Part shown: in pieces, positions 17,365 through 26,497 of the stretch | How positions within the stretch are numbered: position 1 is the stretch's first letter | How the letters are laid out: each line of letters opens with the position of its first letter | Source: Lachnoclostridium sp. An169 | GTDB lineage: Bacteria > Bacillota > Clostridia > Lachnospirales > Lachnospiraceae | Assembly (NCBI RefSeq): GCF_002160525.1 | Contig: NZ_NFKT01000006.1 | Coordinates: 1-64,000, forward strand | Direction: 5' to 3' | DNA length: 64,000 bases | Notes under the pieces: generated by a model | Database searches by the model: none | Told to the model about the DNA's origin: nothing | What the model saw: the letters and a program-made list of their open reading frames with translations, nothing else | Made by a program: the position numbers and the translations under genes

Positions 17365-20274
17365 ATGACAAAAATGAGGGTGCATGAACTGGCAAAGGAG
17401 CTGGGCATGGATAACAAAGAACTTCTCGATATATTAAAGAATAAAAACGTTGATGTGAAGAATCATATGAGTACACTGGAGGATGAAGTGACAGAACAGA
17501 TCCGCAGGGAGGCTTCCGCAAAGAAGAATGGCGGGGCTGCCGCACCGGCTGAGAAGAAGGAGGAAGCAAAGGCAGAGCGCCCGGCTGAGAAAGCGGAGGC
17601 GAAAGAGGGCGCCGCGCCGAAAAAGAAAAACCTGGCGTTTGTGATCCGTCCGCAGAATTCCAAAAACAGCAGCCGTCTCCAGGGACGCCCGGGCCAGCGC
17701 GCAGCGCGTCCGGCACAGGGAGGACGTCCGGCTCCGGGAACGCGCCCGTCAGCTGACGGCCGTCCGGCACGCCCAGCGGGAGAGAGCCATCCGCCCAGGC
17801 AGGAGAGTCCGGCACAGACAGGACGCCCGGCGGCAGAGGCACGTCCGGCAGGAGAGGCGCGCCCGGCAGCGGAGATCCGTCCGGCAGGAGAAAGAGCGTC
17901 AGCGGAAGGAAGAACACAGGGAGATAACCGCACGGTGAGACAGGAGCGCCCGGCACAGGCGGGACGTCCGACAGCGGAGGGAAGAACCGCAGGGGAGAGC
18001 CGTCCGTCCGGCGAGCGCCGTCCGGCAGGGGAGGGACGCCCCTCCGGCGATAACCGTCAGCCAAGACAGGACAGAGGATTCCAGGGGAACCGTCCGTCCG
18101 GAGACAGAAGGACTTCCGGGGAAGGTCGTTTCTCCGGGGAAGGCCGCGGTCCCAGACAGGAGAGAGGCGCTCAGGGAGGACGCCCGTCCGGCGAGGGCAG
18201 ATCTTTCGGAGACAACAGAGGACGCCAGGAAAGAGGCGGCCGGGATCAGCGTTTTGGCAGCCGTGACCAGAGAAACAGCGGCGCGCCGGGACAGCGCGGT
18301 GAGAGGAGAACTGATTCCCGCAGAGATGACGTGAGCTCCTCCATGGTAGAGCAGCAGAAGAGCCAGCGCAACAAGGCGAAGGACAAAGAGAGAGACAACA
18401 GAAAGAAAGAGTACCGGGACGAGGCCTTTGAAGGAAAGGCTGCAAAGAAAGGCAAGAAGCAGAAACAGGTGGCAGAGGTCAAGAGACCGCAGCCGAAGGA
18501 AGAGAAGAAAGAAGAGCAGATCAAACAGATTGTCATTCCCGAGGTGATTACTATCAAGGAACTTGCCGACAAGATGAAGATCGTTCCGTCTGTGATTATC
18601 AAGAAACTGTTCATGCAGGGCAAAGTGGTTACAGTAAACCAGGAAGTAGATTTTGACACTGCAGAAGAGATCGCCATGGAGTTCGATGTGCTCTGCGAGA
18701 AAGAAGAAGTTGTGGATGTTATTGAGGAACTTCTCAAAGAGGACGAGGAAGACGAGAGCCTGATGGTGAAGCGGCCTCCGGTTGTCTGTGTCATGGGCCA
18801 TGTAGACCACGGCAAGACTTCCCTTCTGGATGCCATCCGCCATACCAATGTGATCGACCGCGAGGCAGGTGGAATCACCCAGCACATCGGCGCCTATGTG
18901 GTAGAGGTAAACGGCGAGAAGATCACATTCCTGGATACGCCGGGACATGAAGCTTTTACAGCTATGCGTATGCGCGGGGCAAACGCCACCGATATCGCAA
19001 TTCTCGTTGTCGCTGCGGATGACGGTGTCATGCCTCAGACCGTGGAGGCGATCAATCATGCCAAAGCTGCAGGCGTTGAGATTATTGTAGCGATCAACAA
19101 GATCGACAAGCCGAGTGCAAATGTAGAGCGCGTGAAGCAGGAACTTACCGAGTACGAACTGATCCCGGAGGACTGGGGCGGAAGCACGGTGTTTGTGCCG
19201 GTATCGGCTCACACGAAAGAGGGAATCCCGGAACTTCTGGAGATGATCCTTCTGACAGCGGAAGTGATGGAGCTGAAAGCCAATCCGAACCGTGCGGCGA
19301 GAGGCCTGGTTATCGAGGCGCAGCTTGACAAGGGCAAAGGCCCGGTTGCCACAGTTCTTGTACAGAAAGGTACGCTCCATATCGGAGATGCCATTGCGGC
19401 AGGTTCGGCACACGGACGTGTCAGAGCCATGATGGATGACCGGGGAAGACGTGTCAAAGAGGCAGGTCCGTCCCAACCGGTAGAGATTCTCGGACTGAAT
19501 GATGTGCCGAATGCCGGAGAGGTATTCGTGGGATGTGATTCCGAGAAAGAGGCAAGAAACTTTGCGGATACATTTATCGCACAGAACAAGGTAAAACTTC
19601 TGGATGAGACGAAGTCAAAGATGTCTCTCGACGATCTGTTCAACCAGATTCAGGAAGGCAACCTGAAGGAACTGAACATCGTCGTGAAAGCGGATGTGCA
19701 GGGATCGGTGGAAGCACTGAAGCAGAGCCTGCTCAAGCTGTCCAACGACGAGGTTGTGATTAAGGTGATCCACGGAGGCGTCGGCGCCATCAATGAGTCG
19801 GATGTGATCCTGGCTTCCGCTTCAAACGCCATCATCATCGGATTCAATGTGCGTCCGGATGCCACGGCGAAGGAGATCGCCGAGCGCGAAGGCGTTGACC
19901 TGAGACTCTACAGAGTCATCTACAATGCCATCGAAGATGTGGAGGCAGCCATGAAGGGCATGCTCGATCCGGTATTCGAGGAGAAGATCCTCGGCCATGC
20001 GGAGGTGCGCCAGACATTCAAGGCTTCCGGCGTGGGAACTATCGCCGGGGCATACGTCAAGGACGGTGTGTTCGAGAGGAACTGTTCTACCCGTCTGATC
20101 CGGGACGGCATTGTGATATTCGACGGACCGCTTGCATCCCTGAAGCGTTTCAAGGACGATGTGAAGGAAGTGCGTGCCGGATACGAGTGCGGATTTGTAT
20201 TTGAGAATTATAATGATATCAAGGAAGGCGATCAGGTAGAGGCCTACAAGATGGTCGAGACCGAGAGAAAGTAA
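17365..20274 (+). CDS. infB: Translation initiation factor IF-2
   Basis: A 969-residue GTPase that delivers initiator tRNA to the 30S subunit. An N-terminal IF2_N domain ([20 protein letters not shown]) leads to a very long disordered stretch (about 90-320) built from RPA, GRPSGE, RPAGE and GDNR-type repeats, then a Lys-rich segment and a second IF2_N-like domain ([14 protein letters not shown]). The G domain starts at about 475 with GHVDHGKT, followed by DTPGHEAF and NKIDKP. Domains II-IV complete the protein. The start at 17365 follows AGGAGGTAGTTGAT; the open frame extends back through ylxQ but has no ribosome site there. Confidence 0.97.
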   Translation: MTKMRVHELAKELGMDNKELLDILKNKNVDVKNHMSTLEDEVTEQIRREASAKKNGGAAAPAEKKEEAKAERPAEKAEAKEGAAPKKKNLAFVIRPQNSKNSSRLQGRPGQRAARPAQGGRPAPGTRPSADGRPARPAGESHPPRQESPAQTGRPAAEARPAGEARPAAEIRPAGERASAEGRTQGDNRTVRQERPAQAGRPTAEGRTAGESRPSGERRPAGEGRPSGDNRQPRQDRGFQGNRPSGDRRTSGEGRFSGEGRGPRQERGAQGGRPSGEGRSFGDNRGRQERGGRDQRFGSRDQRNSGAPGQRGERRTDSRRDDVSSSMVEQQKSQRNKAKDKERDNRKKEYRDEAFEGKAAKKGKKQKQVAEVKRPQPKEEKKEEQIKQIVIPEVITIKELADKMKIVPSVIIKKLFMQGKVVTVNQEVDFDTAEEIAMEFDVLCEKEEVVDVIEELLKEDEEDESLMVKRPPVVCVMGHVDHGKTSLLDAIRHTNVIDREAGGITQHIGAYVVEVNGEKITFLDTPGHEAFTAMRMRGANATDIAILVVAADDGVMPQTVEAINHAKAAGVEIIVAINKIDKPSANVERVKQELTEYELIPEDWGGSTVFVPVSAHTKEGIPELLEMILLTAEVMELKANPNRAARGLVIEAQLDKGKGPVATVLVQKGTLHIGDAIAAGSAHGRVRAMMDDRGRRVKEAGPSQPVEILGLNDVPNAGEVFVGCDSEKEARNFADTFIAQNKVKLLDETKSKMSLDDLFNQIQEGNLKELNIVVKADVQGSVEALKQSLLKLSNDEVVIKVIHGGVGAINESDVILASASNAIIIGFNVRPDATAKEIAEREGVDLRLYRVIYNAIEDVEAAMKGMLDPVFEEKILGHAEVRQTFKASGVGTIAGAYVKDGVFERNCSTRLIRDGIVIFDGPLASLKRFKDDVKEVRAGYECGFVFENYNDIKEGDQVEAYKMVETERK

Positions 20275-20304
20275 ACGTCGCCGGGACAGAAAGAAGGAGC
20301 ATCA

Positions 20305-20697
20305 ATGAGAAAAAACAGTATTAAAAATACACGGGTGAATGCTGAGGTGCAGCGGGAACTGAGTAATATCATACGAGAAGGCATAAAGGATCCGAGAGTT
20401 GCGCCCATGACTTCGGTGGTGGCTGTCGAGGTGGCTCCGGATTTGAAGACATGCAAGGCTTATATCAGTGTGCTCGGCGACGAGAAGGCACAGCAGGATA
20501 CGATAAAGGGGCTCCAGAGCGCGGAGGGATATATCCGCCGCGAACTGGCGCGCACCGTCAACCTGCGCAACACGCCGGAGATCCGTTTCATCGTGGATCA
20601 GTCGATCGAGTACGGAGTGAACATCAGCAGGAAGATAGATGAAGTGACAAGAGGGTTGAGAGATGGAGCAGAGGAGCATGAAGATGAATCTAAATGA
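20305..20697 (+). CDS. rbfA: Ribosome-binding factor A
   Basis: A 130-residue KH-like protein that binds 30S precursors and helps 16S 5'-end maturation. It has RVNAEVQRELSNIIREGIKD, the conserved ISVLGDE and a C-terminal basic/acidic tail. It starts after AAGGAGCATCA. Its end overlaps the start region of nrnA. Confidence 0.95.
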   Translation: MRKNSIKNTRVNAEVQRELSNIIREGIKDPRVAPMTSVVAVEVAPDLKTCKAYISVLGDEKAQQDTIKGLQSAEGYIRRELARTVNLRNTPEIRFIVDQSIEYGVNISRKIDEVTRGLRDGAEEHEDESK

Positions 20698-21652
20698 CGT
20701 TTTGCAGGGGAAACACAGTGTTGCACTGGGCGGACACGTCCGCCCGGACGGCGACTGCGTGGGTGCCTGCCTGGGGCTTTATATGTATCTGAAGGATCAG
20801 TATCCGGATATTGAGGCGGATGTATACCTTGAGGAAATTCCGGAAGCCTACGGGATTATTTCCTGTACGGATGAAGTGAAACACGAGAGTCCCGAGGATA
20901 AGGTTTACGATCTTTTTATCTGCCTGGACTGCGGGGATACGGACCGCCTTGGTTTCTCGGGACCGCTGTTCCAGAAGGCAAAAGAGACTGCGTGTATCGA
21001 CCATCACGTGAGCAACGATGCATTTGCAGATGTGAATTACATAGTTCCCGATGCAAGTTCCACCAGCGAGCTTGTGTACACCCTTCTCGACAGGGAGAAA
21101 ATCACGAAGCCGCAGGCGGAGGCGCTCTATATGGGGATCGCACACGACACCGGTATTTTCCAGTATTCCTGCACGTCTCCGGAGACCATGGAGATTGCCG
21201 CGGATCTGATGCGGAAAGGGATCAACGGAAACGAGATTATCGATAAGACTTATTACGAGAAGACCTATGTTCAGAACCAGATCCTGGGGAGGGCTCTGAT
21301 GGAGAGCATTCTGATTCTCGACAAGCGCTGCATCATCTCTTTTGTACGGAAAAAGGAGATGGAATTTTTCCAGGCACAGCCCTCTGATCTGGAGGGAATC
21401 GTAAGCCAGCTCAGGCAGACCAAGGGCGTTGAGGTCGCCATGTTCCTGCACGAGGTGGAACCGCGCAGGTTCAAGGTGAGCCTGAGATCCAGGGACAAGG
21501 TGGATGTGAGCAGGATTGCAAAATATTTCGGCGGCGGTGGACATGTGCGCGCAGCCGGTGTTACCATGAGCGGGTCTGTTCACGATGTGATCAACAATAT
21601 CACCGGGCAGATCGTGCTGCAGCTCGACGGAAAAAAGGATGCCGCCCAGTGA
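20684..21652 (+). CDS. nrnA: DHH/DHHA1 phosphoesterase (NrnA-like)
   Basis: A roughly 322-residue DHH-family phosphoesterase. The N-terminal DHH domain has GHVRPDGDCVGA, DCGDTDRLG and the signature DHH in ACIDHHVSN; metal ligands continue in IAHDTGIFQYS. The C-terminal DHHA1 domain has the glycine-rich FGGGGHVRAAG. Family members degrade nano-RNA and pAp or cyclic di-nucleotide products. The start chosen (20684) is seven bases after GAGGAG; an ATG at 20663 would add seven residues. It overlaps rbfA, and its stop overlaps the truB start, so these genes are translationally coupled. Confidence 0.9.
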   Translation: MNLNDVLQGKHSVALGGHVRPDGDCVGACLGLYMYLKDQYPDIEADVYLEEIPEAYGIISCTDEVKHESPEDKVYDLFICLDCGDTDRLGFSGPLFQKAKETACIDHHVSNDAFADVNYIVPDASSTSELVYTLLDREKITKPQAEALYMGIAHDTGIFQYSCTSPETMEIAADLMRKGINGNEIIDKTYYEKTYVQNQILGRALMESILILDKRCIISFVRKKEMEFFQAQPSDLEGIVSQLRQTKGVEVAMFLHEVEPRRFKVSLRSRDKVDVSRIAKYFGGGGHVRAAGVTMSGSVHDVINNITGQIVLQLDGKKDAAQ

Positions 21653-22599
21653 TGAACGGAATTCTGAACATTTATAAGGAAAAAGGATACACTTCCCACG
21701 ATGTTGTTGCCCGTCTGCGCAGGATTACCGGTCAGAGGAAGATCGGGCATACGGGAACGCTGGATCCCGATGCACAGGGAGTGCTTCCGGTCTGTCTGGG
21801 GCGCGCCACAAAAGTGTGCGGCATGCTCACGGACAAAGACAAGACTTACGAGGCAGTCCTGCTTCTGGGGACAGAGACGGACACGCAGGACATTACGGGA
21901 AATGTGCTGGAAAAAAAGGATACCGGGAATATTTCCCCGGAACAGGTGGAAGAATGTATCCGGGGATTTGTCGGGGAATACGATCAGGTTCCCCCCATGT
22001 ATTCTGCCCTGAAGGTAAACGGAAGAAAGCTCTATGAGCTCGCACGCGAAGGGAAAACAGTGGAGCGGAAGAGCCGGAGGGTGAAGATTTACGGGATCCG
22101 CATCCTGGAGATGGATCTCCCTCGTGTGCGGATGGAGGTAGAGTGTTCGAAAGGAACTTATATCCGTACACTCTGCCACGATATCGGGGAGAAGCTGGGC
22201 GTGGGCGGATGTATGGAGAGCCTTCTGCGCACACGGGTGGAACGTTTCAGCATCAGGGACAGCATAACTCTGGAGAAAGCGGCAGAGCTGATGGAACAGG
22301 GGCAGCTTTCCCGCGTTCTGATCCCGGTGGATGCCATGTTCCATCATATGGAGAAAGCGGTGGTCAACCGGGCGAAGGCGGCGCTGGCGTATAACGGGAA
22401 TCCCCTGGCGCCGGGAGATCTGGAGCTTTCTTCGGAAAGCGGAAGCGGGCGGAAAAATCTGTCTGCAGGAGAGTACCGGATATATGATCCGGATGGAATC
22501 TTTATCGGAATCTACCGGTATGAGACGGGAAGAAAATGCTTTGTGCCGGAAAAGATGTTTCTTGACCCGGACGAACGGAAAAGCGGAAAAAGGGACTGA
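21652..22599 (+). CDS. truB: tRNA pseudouridine-55 synthase
   Basis: A 315-residue enzyme making pseudouridine 55 in the T-loop of tRNAs. It has GILNIYKEKGYTSHDVV, the catalytic GHTGTLDPDAQGVLPVC with its nucleophilic Asp, and the later YIRTLCHDIG motif; a PUA-like end follows. The ATG overlaps the nrnA stop codon (TGATG). A GTG three bases earlier is an alternative. Confidence 0.95.
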   Translation: MNGILNIYKEKGYTSHDVVARLRRITGQRKIGHTGTLDPDAQGVLPVCLGRATKVCGMLTDKDKTYEAVLLLGTETDTQDITGNVLEKKDTGNISPEQVEECIRGFVGEYDQVPPMYSALKVNGRKLYELAREGKTVERKSRRVKIYGIRILEMDLPRVRMEVECSKGTYIRTLCHDIGEKLGVGGCMESLLRTRVERFSIRDSITLEKAAELMEQGQLSRVLIPVDAMFHHMEKAVVNRAKAALAYNGNPLAPGDLELSSESGSGRKNLSAGEYRIYDPDGIFIGIYRYETGRKCFVPEKMFLDPDERKSGKRD

Positions 22600-22608
22600 A
22601 GGAAAGAC

Positions 22609-23520
22609 ATGCAGTATATTACAGATCTGAATTCTCATCAATGGAAGAAACGTACAGCGGTCACTCTGGGAAAATTCGACGGGCTGCACAGAGGTCATCA
22701 GAAACTGGTTGAAAAAATCAGAGAGTATGGAAACGACGGGTGCGAGAGCGTAGTATGCGCCTTTGACATGGGCAGGGAGACCCTTATGACAAAGGAGGAG
22801 AGGCGCAGACATCTGGAGGGCAAAGCCGATTATCTGATCGACTGTCCTTTCACAAGAGAACTGCGGGAGATGGAGGCGGAGGATTTTATCGGAGATATCC
22901 TCAGCCGCAGGCTTTGCGCCGCCCATCTGGTCGTGGGAACGGATTTTTCTTTCGGCCATAACAAGCGCGGGAATGCCGCCATGCTGGAAGAGTATGCAGG
23001 AAAATACGGCTATACGGTGGATGTGGTGGAGAAAGAACGCTATCAGGGCAGGGTGATCAGCAGCACATACATCAAAGAGGCGCTTTCCGGCGGAGACGTG
23101 GAGCTTGCCGGAACACTTCTGGGGTATCCCTATGAGATGAGCGGCACCGTGGAACACGGAAAGCGCCTGGGACGCACCCTGGGATTCCCGACGATGAATA
23201 TCGAGCCGGAAGAGAAGAAAATCCTTCCCCGGTTCGGGGTGTATGCCTGCCGTGTCGAGATTGACGGGATCTGGTATGGAGGAATCGGAAACGCGGGAAT
23301 CAAGCCCACCGTGACCAGTGAGCACAAAAGGCTCCTGGAGGTGTTCGTATTCGGGTATGAGGGCGATGCTTACGGAAAGCGGATTCGCGCCCAGTTCTGT
23401 GATTTTGAGCGCCCGGAGACAAAATTTGCCTCTGTGGAAGAACTGAAGGAACATGTGATGAAGGATATCCGTTACGGGGAAGAATACTTCCGAAGACACC
23501 CGGTTTCTCTTGAACGGTAA
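22609..23520 (+). CDS. ribF: Bifunctional riboflavin kinase / FAD synthetase
   Basis: A 303-residue enzyme converting riboflavin to FMN and then FAD. The N-terminal adenylyltransferase domain has [15 protein letters not shown] and the late SSTYIKEAL motif. The C-terminal kinase domain begins near [20 protein letters not shown] and includes [12 protein letters not shown]. It follows truB by nine bases, the common order, and ends just before the rpsO promoter. Confidence 0.95.
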   Translation: MQYITDLNSHQWKKRTAVTLGKFDGLHRGHQKLVEKIREYGNDGCESVVCAFDMGRETLMTKEERRRHLEGKADYLIDCPFTRELREMEAEDFIGDILSRRLCAAHLVVGTDFSFGHNKRGNAAMLEEYAGKYGYTVDVVEKERYQGRVISSTYIKEALSGGDVELAGTLLGYPYEMSGTVEHGKRLGRTLGFPTMNIEPEEKKILPRFGVYACRVEIDGIWYGGIGNAGIKPTVTSEHKRLLEVFVFGYEGDAYGKRIRAQFCDFERPETKFASVEELKEHVMKDIRYGEEYFRRHPVSLER

Positions 23521-23528
23521 AAAAATGC

Positions 23529-23557
23529 TTTACATCCCCGTTGTGCTGTGCTATACT
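23529..23557 (+). promoter_or_regulatory. Sigma-A promoter of rpsO
   Basis: TTTACA (23529-23534), 17-base spacer, TATACT (23552-23557) with an extended TG element. It lies immediately after the ribF stop. Confidence 0.8.
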
Positions 23558-23563
23558 AGCCAG

Positions 23564-23657
23564 GTATGAAATCAGCCGATGTTCGGTGACCGGATTACTC
23601 CGACCGTTGCTTAATATCAGGCGGTTTATCAAAAAGTATTTAAGGAGGAAAACAAAG
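23564..23657 (+). promoter_or_regulatory. rpsO leader, probable S15 autoregulatory RNA
   Basis: A leader of about 95 bases with clustered pairing: CCGATGTTCGG, then GACCGGATTACTCCGACCGTT, ending near the ribosome site TAAGGAGGAAAAC. S15 represses its own mRNA through such leaders in many bacteria, with different folds per lineage. Structure is judged by eye. Confidence 0.45.
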
Positions 23658-23924
23658 ATGATCACAAAGGAAAAGAAACAGGCTATCATCAACGAGTATG
23701 CAAGAACAGAGGGTGACACAGGTTCACCGGAGGTTCAGATTGCAATCCTGACAGCAAGAATCAACGAGCTGACAGAGCATTTCAAGGCAAATCCGAAGGA
23801 TCACCACTCAAGAAGAGGACTTCTTAAGATGGTTGGACAGAGAAGAGGACTTCTCGCATACCTGAAGAAGGTTGATATCGAGAGATACCGTACTCTGATC
23901 GAGAGACTTGGACTGAGAAAATAA
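23658..23924 (+). CDS. rpsO: 30S ribosomal protein S15
   Basis: An 88-residue S15 that binds 16S rRNA helices 20-22 and nucleates the platform. It has [18 protein letters not shown], the conserved [21 protein letters not shown] and the ending ERLGLRK. The start follows AAGGAGGAAAACAAAG; open frame upstream is leader. It is a single-gene unit with its own promoter and terminator; pnp is next, the usual order. Confidence 0.97.
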   Translation: MITKEKKQAIINEYARTEGDTGSPEVQIAILTARINELTEHFKANPKDHHSRRGLLKMVGQRRGLLAYLKKVDIERYRTLIERLGLRK

Positions 23925-23953
23925 TCGGTTTTTCTTTGCAGAAATGCCGGGGG

Positions 23954-23996
23954 AGAGAACAGAAGCGAGAATATCAGCTTTCTGTTCTCTTTTTTA
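23954..23996 (+). terminator. Terminator after rpsO
   Basis: AGAGAACAGAA (23954-23964) pairs with TTCTGTTCTCT (23980-23990), followed by a T-run. The pnp promoter begins inside the T-run. Confidence 0.85.
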
Positions 23997-24025
23997 TTGC
24001 CTATCAACCGGGCATGTGATATAAT
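23997..24025 (+). promoter_or_regulatory. Sigma-A promoter of pnp
   Basis: TTGCCT (23997-24002), 17-base spacer, TATAAT (24020-24025) with an extended TGA ahead. RNA should start near 24032. Confidence 0.75.
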
Positions 24026-24034
24026 AATTTAGAT

Positions 24035-24126
24035 TGCGGACAGTTCTGTACACCGAGACCACTGAAAAGCAGATCCGGAGGTTGTGCGGGTATGTTTTTC
24101 AGTAGTTTCGGAGCTGCCTGTCCGCA
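24035..24126 (+). promoter_or_regulatory. Long nested stem in the pnp leader
   Basis: TGCGGACAG (24035-24043) pairs perfectly with CTGTCCGCA (24118-24126), and inside it ACTGAAAA (24061-24068) pairs with TTTTCAGT (24096-24103). The leader starts almost at the transcription start and ends 15 bases before the ribosome site. In E. coli a similar 5' stem is cut by RNase III and PNPase then represses its own mRNA; this may be a clostridial counterpart. Confidence 0.6.
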
Positions 24127-24153
24127 GGAAAATACAGATAAAAGGAGAAAGAC

Positions 24154-26241
24154 ATGTATAAAAAGTATGAAATGGAACTGGCGGGCAGAACGCTGCGCGT
24201 GGATGTGGGCAGAGTTGCGAAGCAGGCGAACGGTGCCGTCCTGATGCACTATGGCGATACGACTGTACTGTGTACTGCGACTGCCTCCGAGAAGCCGAGG
24301 GAAGGAATTGATTTCTTTCCGCTGAGCGTAGAGTATAATGAGAGAATGTACGCGGTGGGAAAGATCCCGGGCGGATTCAACAAGAGAGAGGGTAAGGCTT
24401 CCGAGAACGCAATTCTGACGGACCGTGTTATCGACCGTCCGATGCGTCCGCTTTTCCCGAAGGATTACAGAAATGATGTAACTCTTGAGAACCTGGTGCT
24501 GTCCGTGGATCAGGACTGCAGCCCGGAGCTTACGGCCATGCTCGGCGCGGCGATTGCAACCTGTATTTCCGATATCCCCTTTGACGGACCGATTGCCACA
24601 ACCCAGGTAGGTCTTGTGGACGGAGAGTTTGTATTTAATCCGACAGAGGCGCAGAAGATTCTGTCTGATATGGCTCTTACGGTTGCCTCCACAAAAGAAA
24701 AGGTAATCATGATCGAGGCAGGGGCCAACGAAGTGCCGGAAGACAAGATGATCGAGGCGATTTTTGCCGCACATGAAGTGAATCAGAAAGTGATCGCTTT
24801 CATTGAGACCATTGTGGCAGAATGTGGAAAGCCGAAGCATGAGTACCAGAGCTTTGCCGTTCCCCAGGAGCTCTTTGACGCGATCCAGAAGATCGTTCCT
24901 CCGGAAGAGATGGAGGAGGCTGTATTTACAGACGACAAGCAGACAAGAGAAGAGAATATCCGTGTGATTACAGACCGTCTGGAGGAAGCTTTCGCAGACA
25001 ACGAGGAGTGGCTTGGCAAGCTGGGCGAAGCGGTTTACCAGTACCAGAAGAAGACGGTCCGCAAGATGATCCTCAAAGACCACAAGCGTCCGGACGGACG
25101 TGCCATCGATGAGATCCGTCCTCTGGCAGCGGAGGTGGATCTGATCCCGAGAGTGCACGGCTCCGCCATGTTTACAAGAGGACAGACACAGATCTGCAAT
25201 ATCACGACCCTGGCACCTCTTTCCGAGGCTCAGAGACTGGACGGGCTGGATGACACCGAGACCTCCAAGAGATATATGCACCACTATAATTTCCCGTCCT
25301 ACTCGGTAGGAGAGACGAAGCCGTCCAGAGGACCGGGACGCCGGGAGATCGGACACGGCGCTCTGGCAGAGCGTGCGCTGATTCCGGTACTTCCAAGCGA
25401 GTCCGAGTTCCCGTATGCGATCCGTACGGTATCTGAGACCTTTGAGTCCAACGGCTCCACATCCCAGGCGAGTGTGTGCGCGTCCAGTATGTCGCTGATG
25501 GCTGCCGGCGTGCCCATCAAGGCTGCTGTGGCGGGAATCTCCGCGGGACTTGTGACCGGAGAGACAGATGATGATTATCTGGTTCTTACCGATATCCAGG
25601 GACTGGAAGATTTCTTTGGCGATATGGACTTCAAGGTTGCCGGTACCCACAAGGGAATCACGGCGATCCAGATGGATATCAAGATCCACGGACTGACGAG
25701 ACCGATCATCGAGGAGGCGATCGCGGCGACAAAGAAGGCGAGAACATATATCATCGATGAAGTGATGAACAAGGCGATCGCAGAGCCGAGACCGGAAGTG
25801 GGACCGTATGCTCCGAAGATCATCCAGATGCAGATCGATCCCCAGAAGATCGGAGATGTTGTGGGACAGCGCGGAAAGACGATCAATGCCATCATCGAGC
25901 AGACCGGCGTGAAGATCGATATCGAGGACGACGGTTCCGTATCTATCTGCGGCACGGAGAAGGAAGATATGGACAAGGCTGCGAAACTGATTCACACCAT
26001 TGTCACAGATTTCGAGGCCGGACAGGTATTCGAGGGCAAGGTTGTCAGCATCAAGGATTTCGGCGCGTTCCTCGAGTTCGCTCCGGGCAAGGAGGGACTG
26101 GTACACATTTCCAAGATCTCCAAGCAGAGAGTCAACAAAGTAGAAGATGTACTTTCCATCGGGGATGTTGTAAAGGTGGTATGCCTTGGAAAGGATAAGA
26201 TGGGAAGATTCAGTTTCAGCATGAGAGATGTGGCTGAATAA
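24154..26241 (+). CDS. pnp: Polyribonucleotide nucleotidyltransferase (PNPase)
   Basis: A 695-residue 3'-5' phosphorolytic exoribonuclease of RNA turnover. Two RNase PH domains are present (KIPGGFNKREG; later FPSYSVGETKPSRGPGRREI and the catalytic DDDYLVLTDIQG region), then a KH domain (IGDVVGQRGKTINAI) and an S1 domain (EGKVVSIKDFGAFLEF) near the end. Length is normal. The start follows AAAGGAGAAAGAC. A terminator follows. The long leader stem suggests autocontrol. Confidence 0.97.
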   Translation: MYKKYEMELAGRTLRVDVGRVAKQANGAVLMHYGDTTVLCTATASEKPREGIDFFPLSVEYNERMYAVGKIPGGFNKREGKASENAILTDRVIDRPMRPLFPKDYRNDVTLENLVLSVDQDCSPELTAMLGAAIATCISDIPFDGPIATTQVGLVDGEFVFNPTEAQKILSDMALTVASTKEKVIMIEAGANEVPEDKMIEAIFAAHEVNQKVIAFIETIVAECGKPKHEYQSFAVPQELFDAIQKIVPPEEMEEAVFTDDKQTREENIRVITDRLEEAFADNEEWLGKLGEAVYQYQKKTVRKMILKDHKRPDGRAIDEIRPLAAEVDLIPRVHGSAMFTRGQTQICNITTLAPLSEAQRLDGLDDTETSKRYMHHYNFPSYSVGETKPSRGPGRREIGHGALAERALIPVLPSESEFPYAIRTVSETFESNGSTSQASVCASSMSLMAAGVPIKAAVAGISAGLVTGETDDDYLVLTDIQGLEDFFGDMDFKVAGTHKGITAIQMDIKIHGLTRPIIEEAIAATKKARTYIIDEVMNKAIAEPRPEVGPYAPKIIQMQIDPQKIGDVVGQRGKTINAIIEQTGVKIDIEDDGSVSICGTEKEDMDKAAKLIHTIVTDFEAGQVFEGKVVSIKDFGAFLEFAPGKEGLVHISKISKQRVNKVEDVLSIGDVVKVVCLGKDKMGRFSFSMRDVAE

Positions 26242-26265
26242 ATATAACTGAAAGAAAGAACAGGT

Positions 26266-26311
26266 CCGCCGGACGGGAGACAGCAAGAAGGTTTTCCGCC
26301 CGGCGGTTTTT
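26266..26311 (+). terminator. Terminator after pnp
   Basis: An 11-bp GC-rich stem with one mismatch (26266-26276 with 26296-26306) is followed by TTTTTCTTT. Confidence 0.8.
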
Positions 26312-26389
26312 CTTTGCCGCGCAGCAAAGAAAATAAAAGCCGGGAAACAAAGAAGAAAAAGCGTGCTATAATATTTTCTGAAAAAGGAC

Positions 26390-26418
26390 TTTACATATAT
26401 ATAGATCATCGATATAAT
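26390..26418 (+). promoter_or_regulatory. Sigma-A promoter of rarA
   Basis: TTTACA (26390-26395), 17-base spacer, consensus TATAAT (26413-26418). A second extended -10 (TGC-TATAAT, ending at 26372) lies just upstream. Confidence 0.75.
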
Positions 26419-26497
26419 AAAAACAGATTTGGTCTCGCCGGAGAACAGGCAGAAAATGTCGGAAGCGGGGGCAGATCGGCATTGGAGGTGCTTTGAT

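Noticed and set aside
17640..18330. Tandem DNA repeat or CRISPR-like array
   Set aside because: The periodicity is the in-frame RPA/GRPSGE coding repeat of IF-2, with no regular spacer length or conserved repeat unit.
21580..23499. 639-codon - strand frame opposite truB and ribF
   Set aside because: Antisense shadow with no start signal; both + strand genes are certain.
24004..26409. Very long open frame on the - strand opposite pnp
   Set aside because: It mirrors pnp codon by codon, has a Leu/His/Arg-rich product without family resemblance, and no ribosome site. It is a shadow of the biased third positions of pnp.
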